Positions 1 to 10,474 of a stretch of 64,000 nt of DNA are shown piece by piece. The position numbers and the translations under genes were made by a program. This DNA is from Archegozetes longisetosus. Lineage: Eukaryota > Arthropoda > Arachnida > Sarcoptiformes > Trhypochthoniidae. Where the stretch lies: positions 5,202,001 through 5,266,000 of the forward strand of contig JAEMBT020000008.1 of assembly GCA_018873245.2 (NCBI GenBank). The letters run 5' to 3'. Position 1 is the first letter of the stretch. Each line of letters begins with the position of its first letter. The notes below the pieces were generated by a model. That model was not told where the DNA came from. It searched no databases and was given only the letters and a program-made list of their open reading frames with translations.

Positions 1-488
1 TAAAATTGGACTTTGAATCAAGCACTTCAATAATAGACAATTATGACATAATTTAAATGAAAAAACATTTTGTAGGTTTCCCATTGACAAGCCTACAGAA
101 AAACAAGGATCAGAGAATCAGTTTCAAGTTTATTAGTATACTAAACGTGTATATCGTTCATAAGTTAACCTGAAAAACGTTATTTGCAATGTTAGTGGTT
201 TAGTAACGCTTAAAACTCGGTTTCTGTATAATTAGTTCAAGAGCTTTGCAACCAACGCTATCAATGCATTCAATCATGGCTTAGTTTTACTTTCGCTTTC
301 TTATACCTTCCGGTAAGAAAAGTCAAACTGAGGCCAAACAAACAAGTATTCGTTTAAATAACTTTTATTTCAATCGAGATAAGCGGTATTTGGTAATCAA
401 TACAAAAAATAAATAAAACATGAAAATCAGTTTTAAAATTATATAATTTGTATTAATATGGATACCGCATCATCACAAGTCACCCTAA
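1..488. other. AT-rich flank, no gene seen
   Basis: I see no coding signal, repeat or RNA gene in this stretch. It contains the probable 3' untranslated region and polyadenylation signal of the adjacent galectin gene. Confidence 0.6.
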
Positions 489-1100
489 TTAGTGATGGTG
501 ATGATGGTGGTGGTGATGTGTTCTCTCATCAACAAAGGTGGCCGGAACGAAGACGTTGGTCGGTACATAAGTTGGCTCATATTCTCTACGATATTCGATG
601 CGGTGAATATCAACACACCCATCGATCCATAAGACTCCCACTTCGTGGTAAGGCATTCTGTGATGAAAATTACAGAGATGCGATCCATTCACAGAAATTC
701 TGTAATACTCGCTTTCCACGTGAATGGTCATACTAAAACCGCTTCCTCTATGAAAAGAATGATTATATCTGTGAACGTCTTCGCTTCCCCAACTCTTATG
801 ATGTCTTGAATTTAGAACAACATGCTCTTCATTTATTCTAGGATTGAAGTGCAGCGCAATACTGCTGTGATGTCCCGCATGATGACCAACTTCTTGACCA
901 TGGACTAGATTGATGTCAAATCTGTCAGAATGGTGTGGCACATGACCATCAATATGGATAACAGTTCCAGGATGTACGCCATCGGGAATGTGTCCCCAGA
1001 ACGGGACTGAGGGATGACTTACCACATGCATTATGAGTAATAAAATTGAAATAAATACTGCTAAGTACTTACAGAATAAAATACCTGTTTTTATGCTCAA
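489..1100 (-). CDS. Galectin-domain protein with C-terminal poly-His tail (galectin 1 of tandem pair)
   Basis: This is a 203-residue single-exon ORF. Residues about 30-170 form one galectin (Gal-bind_lectin) beta-sandwich domain. The sugar-binding signature is largely present: H84, N86 and R88 in HFNPR, N97, and W104 with E107 in SWGSED. Galectins bind beta-galactosides, usually in the cytosol or after leaderless secretion. The C-terminus ends in nine consecutive histidines directly before the stop. The first Met gives a hydrophobic N-terminal stretch (residues about 5-28) that could be a signal peptide or anchor. An internal start at M24 (MHVV, position 1031) aligns with the start of the paralogue at 2541-3317 and would give a leaderless protein. 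A minus-strand AATAAA lies near 364-369. The galectin call is secure; start and ligand are not. Confidence 0.88.
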   Translation of the reverse strand: MSIKTGILFCKYLAVFISILLLIMHVVSHPSVPFWGHIPDGVHPGTVIHIDGHVPHHSDRFDINLVHGQEVGHHAGHHSSIALHFNPRINEEHVVLNSRHHKSWGSEDVHRYNHSFHRGSGFSMTIHVESEYYRISVNGSHLCNFHHRMPYHEVGVLWIDGCVDIHRIEYRREYEPTYVPTNVFVPATFVDERTHHHHHHHHH

Positions 1101-2540
1101 TAAGGATTTTTATCTAAAGCAACCCGGTGTTTGTCTAACTTTTTTATCAGATCGCATTTTGTTTCATTGTGCATTTTGTGCTTAGTAACAATTGTGGTGC
1201 AATATCTCATACGTGCAGGTTTTATCGTAATCAGTAGAGGAGGTTTGACATTAAATGTCTATGCTCTTGATCAATAATCCACATAAGAAAGAATAGTTTT
1301 CGGAAAATTTGTTTGAACTCTAGTGCCTTTAGTTGGCAAAAGATTTCTTAATAGTTTTGTGCTAGCATAGCACAGTCAAACTAATTTATTTTTATTCACT
1401 GAATATTGTCTGAATAATTAAAATTAATTACATAAGAGGTTATGTTAAAAGTTCAGTGTAATCTATAAAACAGGGAAATTACTGAAAAACCTCTACTTAT
1501 GAAATGTTTCTACAGTGATATCGCAATACTTGTTTGGTTGATAAAACTCACAGGTATATTAGATAAACTGATTATTCATTCAATTCGTGTTTACTTATCA
1601 TAAAGCGAGCCAAAGTACAAGTTATCGAAATAAAGAGAATTTCAATCTTTTGAAGTGCGATTAAACATAATGTCAATTTGACTAACAATTGAGTTACAAT
1701 CAATAAAATTTAGAAAATTATTTCTTTCAGTAAAAACAAACTGATTAAGCATAATAACGTATGAGTAATATAAATGAGGCGTATATATAGTCCTTATAGA
1801 TGTTATCTGAAGCCTAATTTGAATTGAGAAAAAATGAATTAGCTGCAAATAAATATGGCAGCAATAAAAACGAGACAATTGAGTTGATATGAGTTTTGAA
1901 TGTAGAGGAAGTTACGAAATGACCATGACTCTTGATATAATGGCTTTAGAAGTTTTATCATTATTGCTGGCATTCAAGGCGTTAATAATTTACTAGAAGA
2001 TAAAAAACAGCTAAAAATATAATATGCTAACAGCATTCCAGATGATGTCAATTGTGGTAATGAAAAAATTCATTTAGATGCCATCAAATTCTTTATTTAT
2101 GAAAGAGACTATAAAGTTAAAAGCTTTTCAATTACTTTAATTGTTAATTATTTCAAGTTTATAAGAGTTGAGAATGTTACTTTCAACTTTCAACTTTCAA
2201 CTTAGAGTTGTGTCCCAACTCTAATATATTGATCCACTAATTAAAACGTTGTTAAACGTCTATCTGACAGCAAAACATATAATGCATTTAATATGAATTA
2301 TTGTGTTACATATACTTTGTTAGAGTCACTCAAGCATTCATTATTATGCTTTCACTCTTAATAAAAAAAAAGTGAATAACAATGTACTAAAAAAATCCAT
2401 TTATTATAATTTTTGAATAACAAGTAATAACAGTAATAGTAAAAAAACTAAATTCTCATCACACAAGATAATAATTTTAGAGAATGTCAATTATTAATAA
2501 ATAAGCATATTTTCCTAAGAGCTTAATATCTTGCTTATGA
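1101..2540. other. Intergenic spacer between the galectin genes
   Basis: AT-rich sequence with no supported gene. A 7-bp unit (TTTCAAC-like) is repeated in tandem about three times near 2178-2204. Short ORFs here have no recognisable features. Confidence 0.6.
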
Positions 2541-3317
2541 TCACCAATGATGGTGATGATGGTGACCATGGTGCCCATGGTGTCCATGATGGTGGTGGCC
2601 GTGGTGGCCAAACAGAGTGTCGATAAGTCCATGATGATGATGATGACCATGGTGACGTTCTTCAATCACAACGGTCGGAGCGACATAGGGCACAGGTTGA
2701 ACAACAGGTTGAACAATAGGTTGAACAACAGGAGCAGGAATATAAGCAGGGGGTGGAGGTGCAGGGTATGTGGCCGGGTATACTTGTTGAGGAGGATATA
2801 CTGGCGCCGATGGATAAGGAACTGATGGATAAGGTGCAGACGGAACCACTCCTTGATATTGTCCGTGTCTGTATTCAATACGACTTATATCAACATGTCC
2901 TTCAATGTTAAGAACTCTGACTTCATGAGTGGGTAAGCGATGGCTAAAATTGCAAACATGCTGTCCATTGCATATAATCCGATAGTATTGATGTTCGGCT
3001 ATGATAGTTATGTTGAAATTGGACCCGTGATGAAACACGTGGATGTTTCGGTGCTTCTCCTTATGTCCCCAACTGCCGTATTGGCGCGAATTGCAGATGA
3101 TTTTCTTTCCATGTAATTTAGGCCTCAAATTAAGCGCAATATTTGAGTGCTTTTCTGCGTGATGTCCAACTTCGTTACCGCACATCAAGTTTACCTCGAG
3201 TTTGCTGCAATGATGAGGAACAAAGCCATCGATATGTATAGTAGTTCCTGGTCGGACACCATCAGGAATATGACCCCAATAAGGAACAGATGGACAATTA
3301 ATCACATGCATTGTCAA
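2541..3317 (-). CDS. Galectin-domain protein with Pro-rich linker and His-rich tail (galectin 2 of tandem pair)
   Basis: This 258-residue single-exon ORF is paralogous to the gene at 489-1100; both share the core WGHIPDGV/RPGT-type start of the domain. Residues about 5-145 are a galectin fold. The sugar-binding core is altered: HFNPR of the neighbour is NLRPK here, and the Trp region reads SWGHKE, so classical galactose binding may be lost or changed. Next comes a Pro/Tyr/Val-rich linker (about 150-215) with repeated YPSxPYPS and VQPxVQP units. The last 45 residues contain blocks of HHGHHHHHG and HHGHHHHGHHGHHGHHHHHHW. Starts ATG-ACA-ATG at 3317 and 3311 are both usable. No signal peptide is visible. 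His-rich tails bind Zn, Cu or Ni in other proteins; that role here is inferred. Confidence 0.88.
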   Translation of the reverse strand: MTMHVINCPSVPYWGHIPDGVRPGTTIHIDGFVPHHCSKLEVNLMCGNEVGHHAEKHSNIALNLRPKLHGKKIICNSRQYGSWGHKEKHRNIHVFHHGSNFNITIIAEHQYYRIICNGQHVCNFSHRLPTHEVRVLNIEGHVDISRIEYRHGQYQGVVPSAPYPSVPYPSAPVYPPQQVYPATYPAPPPPAYIPAPVVQPIVQPVVQPVPYVAPTVVIEERHHGHHHHHGLIDTLFGHHGHHHHGHHGHHGHHHHHHW

Positions 3318-5609
3318 TGAATTTAATTAACTTTGAATAAGCAATATGTTTAGTAAGTTTGACGTCTATGACTAGCTCACTTATGACTCCTATGTTTTAA
3401 TATTGCTACATTTTATATTCAATTTCACAGAAAGCAATTCACTTATCAACTAATCAAAGATAGGATATCAATGCTACTTATTTGGCGGTGAAATATGCTT
3501 CATTCTCACAATTTGTTTACTTGTTTGACCGATTACTTTCAAGAATATTATCATAGTTTACTTTTTTATCATGGATTTGATTTATTTCCATGAAAGAAAC
3601 CTGAAATTTTAACTTAACAAGAATGATTATGTTCTGCAAAACAAATTTTAAACTATAGTTGTGACCAATTATTAGTTTGTCACAAAAGTGACCCAGCTTA
3701 TTTTTTCAAAATGTTTTTTAAGCAAGAATTCCAAACTAAGTTAATTATGCAGTAATTAGTCATAGTCTTTCTAACTACCGACCATTGCCCATTAATTCGC
3801 GCAGCTGTCCTATTGAGCAATCAGTACATTTTGATGAAGACTCGCTGTTGCTTGTCAGTCACATTTTGCCCCACTTTTCCTATTCGTGGTATTTCTGCCA
3901 TATTTCTGTTGCTACGAGAAAATTTATATAAGACATTTGAATCTTACTCTAAATTTATATAGAAGTCTGATCTTGATATCTCTTTTCGTTTAAGTTACTG
4001 GCGATTGAACAGCGACAATGGCTTTTGCGACAAATTGGTATGTTTAGGACTAAACTTTTGCTATTCTCAAGTTTTTTTTTTCAAAGTTTGCAACACCGAT
4101 ACCGCTCTTCACGCTATATAAGGTGACTACGGGAAAGAATAAATGCATATTTCAAAATGTTTAGTTGAATACGAATCATCTGCTCAATTATCTTTACTTA
4201 TCAGCTGAATTTACACAACTTCCATGAAATAATATAATGAGTCATTATTGTGTTGCAATTTTATGCTTTCATTATAAAAGGTACTTAACTCAGTAACGTT
4301 ATCGCAGCGTATTAGATACGAAACTATCATATGACACGAGCTCTATTTCATCACTAGACACAACCACATTTAATCAGCTTTACTCATACAATGCAAATTT
4401 CATCCATTCCTTAATTTGCTTGTCTATGTTTCAAAACATCAGATCATAGTCAACAATAAAGAATTTGCATAGACTTTGTGGCCATCTATCACTTTAAAAA
4501 TTTCAATAAACCACTTATTTAAATGTTAAGCAAGTTTTTCTCAACTAAAAGTAATATAAGTATCACTTCAAGCTAGGAATTTTGAGTTTCTTGTCATACT
4601 TCGGATACTTGTCATACGGAAAGATTTCAAACTCTGAAGATTGATTGAAAATGATCTCTCAATTATCGGATCACTTATATCTGAATCACAGCTCAAAAAA
4701 GGTTAATTCAATCTCAAAAATAGAAACTAATGGATCGGATTCAAAAGGATTTTATTTGAAAAAAGTTTCGAAATTCAGTATTAGTTGAAATCAATTATAA
4801 TTATTGATTAAATCATCTCTTACTGCGTGATTCTTACAATTATATTAATAGATATTTAAATGTTCGGTTTGCATGCCTGTTACCAATACAGATAATTGAC
4901 ATTAAAGCAAAAGCAGCATCCTAAGTTGGTATTAAAAGCATTAAAATGTTCATATCAATTAATATAATTTTGACATTCACATTCGTTAGTAGATAGTATT
5001 CTCGAACTTAAATAAGTTATGAAATAATTTATGTGCTTGAAGACGAAATGGGCTCAAAAAGTGGAAAATTAACATGTAAGTCAATATAAAATAAAGTATT
5101 TTTGAAAGAAAAATAGATGAAGGTTAATATTAATTATCCGATTAGACTTTACATAGATCACCACGCAAGCTTTACTCTCTGCTCTTTATAAGAATTAGTA
5201 AAAGACTTTCACTTCTTTAGAATTTTAGTTTTAGCTATAGTATATTTGAACTTGCAATTCACTCTGAGAAAAATCTATCAAAAATTTTATTATAAACTTG
5301 ATTCAAAGCAAATTGTCATAGAGTAGTGAAAGTGTTATAGACAAATATTTTATATAAAAAAATTGATTCACAGAGGTTTTTTAATCTGAATATCGTTTCA
5401 AATACTTGAAGAATGTAAGTGTTGAATATTAACGTAAATGAATTGTTCTGATCTGACTCGTGAGCAAGATTTTAGAGAATTTAAGTAATCATTAAATTCG
5501 GTTTCTCTTCAATAGCAGTAACAGAAAGATATTTAAAGCTCAAAGCAGACTAATTAATATTCATCGTATAGATCAATAAGTAACTAGTTTCTAAAGAATT
5601 GTTATTAAA
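3318..5609. other. Intergenic spacer upstream of ABCG gene
   Basis: AT-rich, no supported gene. At 4018-4037 an ATG followed by seven codons runs into a good donor-like GTATGT and could be a short 5' exon of an unplaced plus-strand gene. No acceptor or continuation is identified, so it is not annotated as coding. Confidence 0.5.
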
Positions 5610-8600
5610 ATGCTATTCGATTCAATGAAAGATAATTTTGATCCTACACCAAATGATCCAAAACTGGCCATCGCTTGGATTGATTTGAAATTTAAAGGCA
5701 ATTCACTGCTATGTAAAAAGGCCAAATCTATTCTGAAAGGAGTAAATGGATTTTTAAACTTTGGTTCATTGAATGCATTGATGGGTCCTTCGGGTGCTGG
5801 AAAATCAACCTTACTCAAGTGTATCAATGGCAGAAACATGTCAGGCTTGGGTAGCAAAACACACATCTATTTGAGTTCTCATTACGAAATTCGATCATCT
5901 TTTATCGTACAAGATATTAAAGAACATCTTCTGATGGGCTTGACTGCAAATGAAACTCTTATTTATGCGTCAAAGCTGAAAAACAGTACAGAAGATCTTC
6001 AGATTGATCACAAAAAGAGTGCCCAAAAGTTATTGTCAGATCTGATGATCAGCGATATTGCGAACACAGTTGTCGAACACTGTAGTGGTGGTGAGCAGAA
6101 ACGTTTGGCTATCGCTTCTGAATTGACAGCAAATTTTAAGCCAAATCTGATGTGTATTGACGAGCCGACGAGTGGACTCGATAGTAATGCGGCTGAAATC
6201 GTAAGTCTGTATTGATTAGTCTTATGGGATTCAGTAAAGGCACAAAAGTATCAAAATCTCAAAATAGGTAATAAGATGTCTGAAAGATGTATCACGAAAA
6301 CACAACATAGCCATAGTCACCAGCATTCATCAACCAAACTCTGATGTTCTCATGATGTTTGACAAGTTATATGTCTTAGCCAAGGGTGGCTTCTGTGCGT
6401 TCGAAGGTCCACCTAAAGAACTTCGTGCGCATTTGAGTGAATGCGGGATTGAATGCAATGAATTTCAGATTCCAATCGAAGTTATCCTTAAGGTTGCGTC
6501 GAAGATTGATGAACAGGCCCAACGATTGATAGACAAGACATCACAAATGAAAAAGGCGTTGATTAAAAGATGTTTAAATGAAGCTTATTTGGCTCCGGAA
6601 GGAATCGAATTTAAAAGCACTGATTTTTCATTTAAGAATATGTGGCATTTATTCTTGCGTACAATGATTTACACTTATAGATCTCAATGGAAGGCAATGA
6701 TTATCCAATTTTGCTTCATTGTTGGCGTTGGATTCTTATTAACCCAATTGTATAACAAAGATATCGGCAAACCTGATGGATGTTTCAGTTTTGGTGTCAG
6801 TTCTAATGGTAGTTGCTCTAAAACTGTTGAAGCCCTACGCGAAGAATCTCTTTTGACACAGAACTTGAAACTCACCTTTTTTGCCTCAGTGTTGGTTATG
6901 TTTCTGCAAGTTGTGGCTACCACTTTGACTTTCACAACAGAAGTCAAGATATTCTTGAATGAACATCAAAATGGTATGTCTTTATTTACATTTTATTCCT
7001 CTTAATTTAACCTCTCAAATGATTTATGAGTGCAAGATATTATTCATCTGTTATCTTGAGCCATATTCTGAGTTCTGTTTTAAGCTCGATCTCGACTCAA
7101 GTTAGACTTGGTGCTATCAAAATTTGCATTTCAAGTCTAACTTGAGTCGAGATCGAGCTTAAGACAGAACTCAAAATATGGCTCCTTATGTATGAAAATA
7201 ATTTTGATCCTTATCTTATTCAAAAAATATCTTAAAAATAAACTTGTTCAACGTTCGTGGAATCAAAGTATTAACTCGATATAGAATTCAATAGTAATTG
7301 ACAATAATATCGACATTTGACCGTTCATTTCAAGCTCCTAGTAAATTGAACGTAAAATATTTGAATGCGTGAGAACTACTACACAAAATGTCAAGATGAA
7401 AGCTTTTCTCAAACTCGCAAAAATTTTAAAACATTTGATAAGGCCAGAATGAGTAAAAATTCGAAATCTAGCATTACAACTGAGCTCTCAGCCAGAAAAT
7501 TTTTCTAATCAGAAAACTTTTCAGTATTTTTACTTCAAAGTTTGAATTTCCTTTGTCACAATTAATATAAATAATGATGACGGATTTTGGTCATAAACCG
7601 AATCTGACTGAATTTGACCGCCGAAATTATAAATGTAATGTCGGTTAAAAACCCATTTTGACCGGTACATGAGATTCAAAATGTTAGCATAAACCAGTAC
7701 TATGCTGTAAAATCTTGGGAGAATACTGCAAAATACTCTCAATTTCCATAGACTCTAATGCACTAGAAAAAGTTTCCCAGTATTTTCCCAAAGCTTACCA
7801 GGATAGAACCAGTGGGCTAGCATTATGATTGACAAAGAGAGTTTCCGTGGTCGCACACACGTCTTGACCAGGTTCTCAGAAGCGAGAAATTTCCTCGCTT
7901 TTCCTCGCAATATAAGAAAAACCAAGAGATTTCTTGCTTTCTCTCGGAAACTGGTTTTTCCCTCGTATGTAGAAAATTTACCAAAAACTGATTTTGTGTG
8001 AAATAAGGCAAGCATTGTGTCTAAATTTTGGTGGCGTAACAAGTTAGTTCTCCTAATCTTAACCTCAAGGGTGCAGATTCAAATCTTAGTTAAGTTAAAC
8101 TTTTTTTAATTTATTTTTTGAAATTTTTTGAATTTACAAATTAATTGCAATTAGGCGGTTGACCACTGCCAACCAATTGAAGATGAAGGTTGATTTGAAT
8201 CTAATTGATGACGATTGGAAGTAATCTGAAAGAGGCTTTGAATGATACCAGCATCATTGCAAAGATTCTTGACACACAACATTCAAAAAGATGTAATATG
8301 AATGAATAGAGTATAAAAATGCAAATCAAAATGTACTATTGGACAAAAAAGTATATGTCAAAATTTGCGCTTAAAAAGCAATAAAGCCAACGGAAATTAA
8401 ACAAAAAAAGGGAAAGATTGAATAAATCATTTTGTCATATTATTTTGATAAGCATTATTTCTAACAATGAGTCATAAAATGAGAAAATTATCTTTAAATA
8501 GGTGTTATAGGTATGATTGTCTTTATGGGGGTAAAGGTGTTCCACCCAGTCCACCCCCACTTTATATATATCGTTGGACTCGGCTCGATGAGACGAGTTT

Positions 8601-10474
8601 GTCGATACCCCACTTGGGACCCTAGAGCCCAGCTACAAAAAGTTGGGTCTAGATCCCTAGGGGCCAAATCTAGGTCCATCATATGTACACCATTCGACTC
8701 AGCTCATTAAGGCAATTTCGATGATATGGGATTCGGGTCATTTCGCCCACAGGTTTGGGGCCTGGCCTGTTGAAGTTGTATAACGAATTGAATTTCTTTT
8801 TTCAGAGAAGTCGCATCTCCAAGTGTGACATATCATTGGACTCACAATGTAGCTGGGCCCCAGGGCCCTAAGTGGTCCCAAGTGGGGTATCGATGAACTC
8901 ATCTCATCGAGCTGAGTCCAACGATATATATAAAGTGGGAGTGGAGTGGGCGGAACACCCTTATCCCCATAAAGTACAATCATACCTGATATTGAGAATA
9001 AGTTTAATTGCTATTAACAAGTTATCATTATTACTATTGTTAACATTCAGTGAGTTCATTTTTATCAAATGCTTATCCATAGAATTTGACCGAGAATAAA
9101 TAAAATTTTGCCAACCGAATTTGACTTCCGATTTTAAAATTTTTCTACGACCGAAAACTTTCATCACTAAATATAAATAAATGAATGGATGAAAATAAAA
9201 GGTAACAAGAAGCTCAAACTCTCAGCTCGAGCTTAAAGATACTGAAAAGTAAAAGATAGTAAAAATCCTTTGGTTTTCTGACTGAAAATTCAGTCGTAAT
9301 ACAGCATCTATAAAGATTAATAGATTTCAAGTTTTCATTTACTCTGATCTCATCAAATGTTTTCAGATACAGGCAATTAGACAAATACAAGCGACGCACT
9401 TCCATGAGTCGCGTTTAAAACTAGAACAAACTTTTTCAGTTACAGACAATTTCTTCTTCACAGCTGGCTACATTACTTTCCATCTCTCTTCACTATATTA
9501 AGCTGAATCTATGGTATCCTTATAGCAATGCGTGAAATCCCAGAAATGATAACACGCAGACTGCGATATATTTCTTTTACCTCTAATTCCATAGTTAATC
9601 GACGCAATTAATAAGATTGAATTTACTTTTGCATTCTTTTGGAACAATAGATAGCGTTGAGTCATCCAAAAGGTCTTTAGTCATATGAATGCAAATGAAA
9701 TTTGGCACAATTTCCGAACCATATATATTATTATAATGAATAAAAAGATAAAGAGCATTATTGATATAAAGAGAACTTGAAAGTTGAACAATACTCGTAT
9801 AAATTAGGTGCATTTAAGATAGTTTTACAGTTTATGTGAGTGAATGATTTATAAAACGGATTGAATACTTAACAGGTTGGTACAGCACAGGATCTTATTA
9901 TTGGGCGAAAACGATTGTTGAGTTGCCTTTAACTATATTAATTAGTTTCTTTTACACTTTGGTCATCTATAAGGGAAGCGGACAAATAGAAGATGATAAA
10001 AGATTCTTATCCTATTTTATTATATTGACTGCGGGCGTCTTGTGTTCGCAAGGCTTAGGATTTCTTATCGGAATCATTTCTGGAGCAAACGACAAACTAG
10101 CAGTTGTCCTATCAGTTGGATTATACCTCATATGTGTTTTCTTTAGTGGCTTCTTTGCCCCACTCGAAGAGTTGCCCAAGCCTGTCCAATGGCTCAGTTA
10201 TATCTCCTATGCTAAGCTATCATTTGAATCATTGTTGATATCAATCTATGGTTTCGAACGCTGTCCTGACGGACTGTTATCATCAACGCTCTATCAGTTT
10301 GACTTGAACGACGATATGACATTTTGGATAAATGGCCTGGCCTTGATCGTTAATTTCACTTATTTGCGTATTTTGTCACTTATCGCTCTTATAATTAAAG
10401 CAAATCCATTGACTTACGGAAAACTAAAACGTAAAAATCACGTAAAGCCAATTGAAATGATCAAAGTATCATAG
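5610..10474 (+). CDS. ABCG-family half-transporter (three exons)
   Basis: Exons 5610-6200, 6268-6973 and 9876-10474 join in frame (intron phases 0 and 1) to 631 codons plus stop, the usual ABCG half-transporter size. The NBD comes first: Walker A GPSGAGKST, Q-loop Gln in FIVQD, signature CSGGEQKRL, Walker B LMCIDEPTSGLDS, then H-loop IHQP just after intron 1. A six-helix TMD follows; exon 3 opens with GWYSTGSYYWAKTIVELP across the splice. NBD-before-TMD order is diagnostic of ABCG/White-type transporters, which dimerise and export lipids, pigment precursors or xenobiotics. Intron 1 is 67 bp; intron 2 is 2902 bp and packed with inverted repeats. No frameshift is seen. The substrate cannot be inferred. 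Confidence 0.95.
7058..7184. repeat. Near-perfect long inverted repeat (hairpin) in ABCG intron 2
   Basis: Arms 7058-7110 and 7132-7184 (53 nt each) are inverted copies with only about two mismatches, separated by a 21-nt loop. In the intronic transcript this would fold into a long double-stranded stem. It may be a small foldback element or a hairpin RNA source. No target-site duplication is clear. Confidence 0.85.
8035..8105 (+). repeat. Possible tRNA-derived (SINE-like) fragment
   Basis: A short stretch has an A-box-like TGGCGTAACAAG and, about 45 nt later, a B-box-like GATTCAAATC, followed by a T-rich run. It cannot fold into a full tRNA by eye. It may be a decayed SINE head or chance. 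Confidence 0.25.
8509..8987. mobile_element. MITE with ~120-bp terminal inverted repeats in ABCG intron 2
   Basis: The ends read AGGTATGATTGT at the left and its inverse ACAATCATACCT at the right. Similarity of the two arms extends about 120-130 bp inward, through a segment with GTTGGACTCGGCTCGATGAG. The whole unit is about 479 bp and has no coding capacity; ORFs across it are by-products of the repeat. A diverged relative lies near 60497-60645. No convincing target-site duplication is visible, so the superfamily is unassigned. Confidence 0.8.

Noticed and set aside
2547-2878. ORFs on both strands over the galectin 2 tail (Met/Val-rich and Leu-rich translations)
   Set aside because: They are other-frame readings of the His- and Pro-rich repeats in the real minus-strand gene.
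7755-8042. 95-codon minus-strand ORF in ABCG intron 2
   Set aside because: Composition looks repeat-derived (Lys/Arg/Phe-rich, with repeated CCTCGCTTTTCCTCGC), and no motif or splice support is present.
8494-8983. Several 60-80 codon ORFs on both strands
   Set aside because: They lie entirely within the inverted-repeat MITE and mirror each other, so they are by-products of the repeat.
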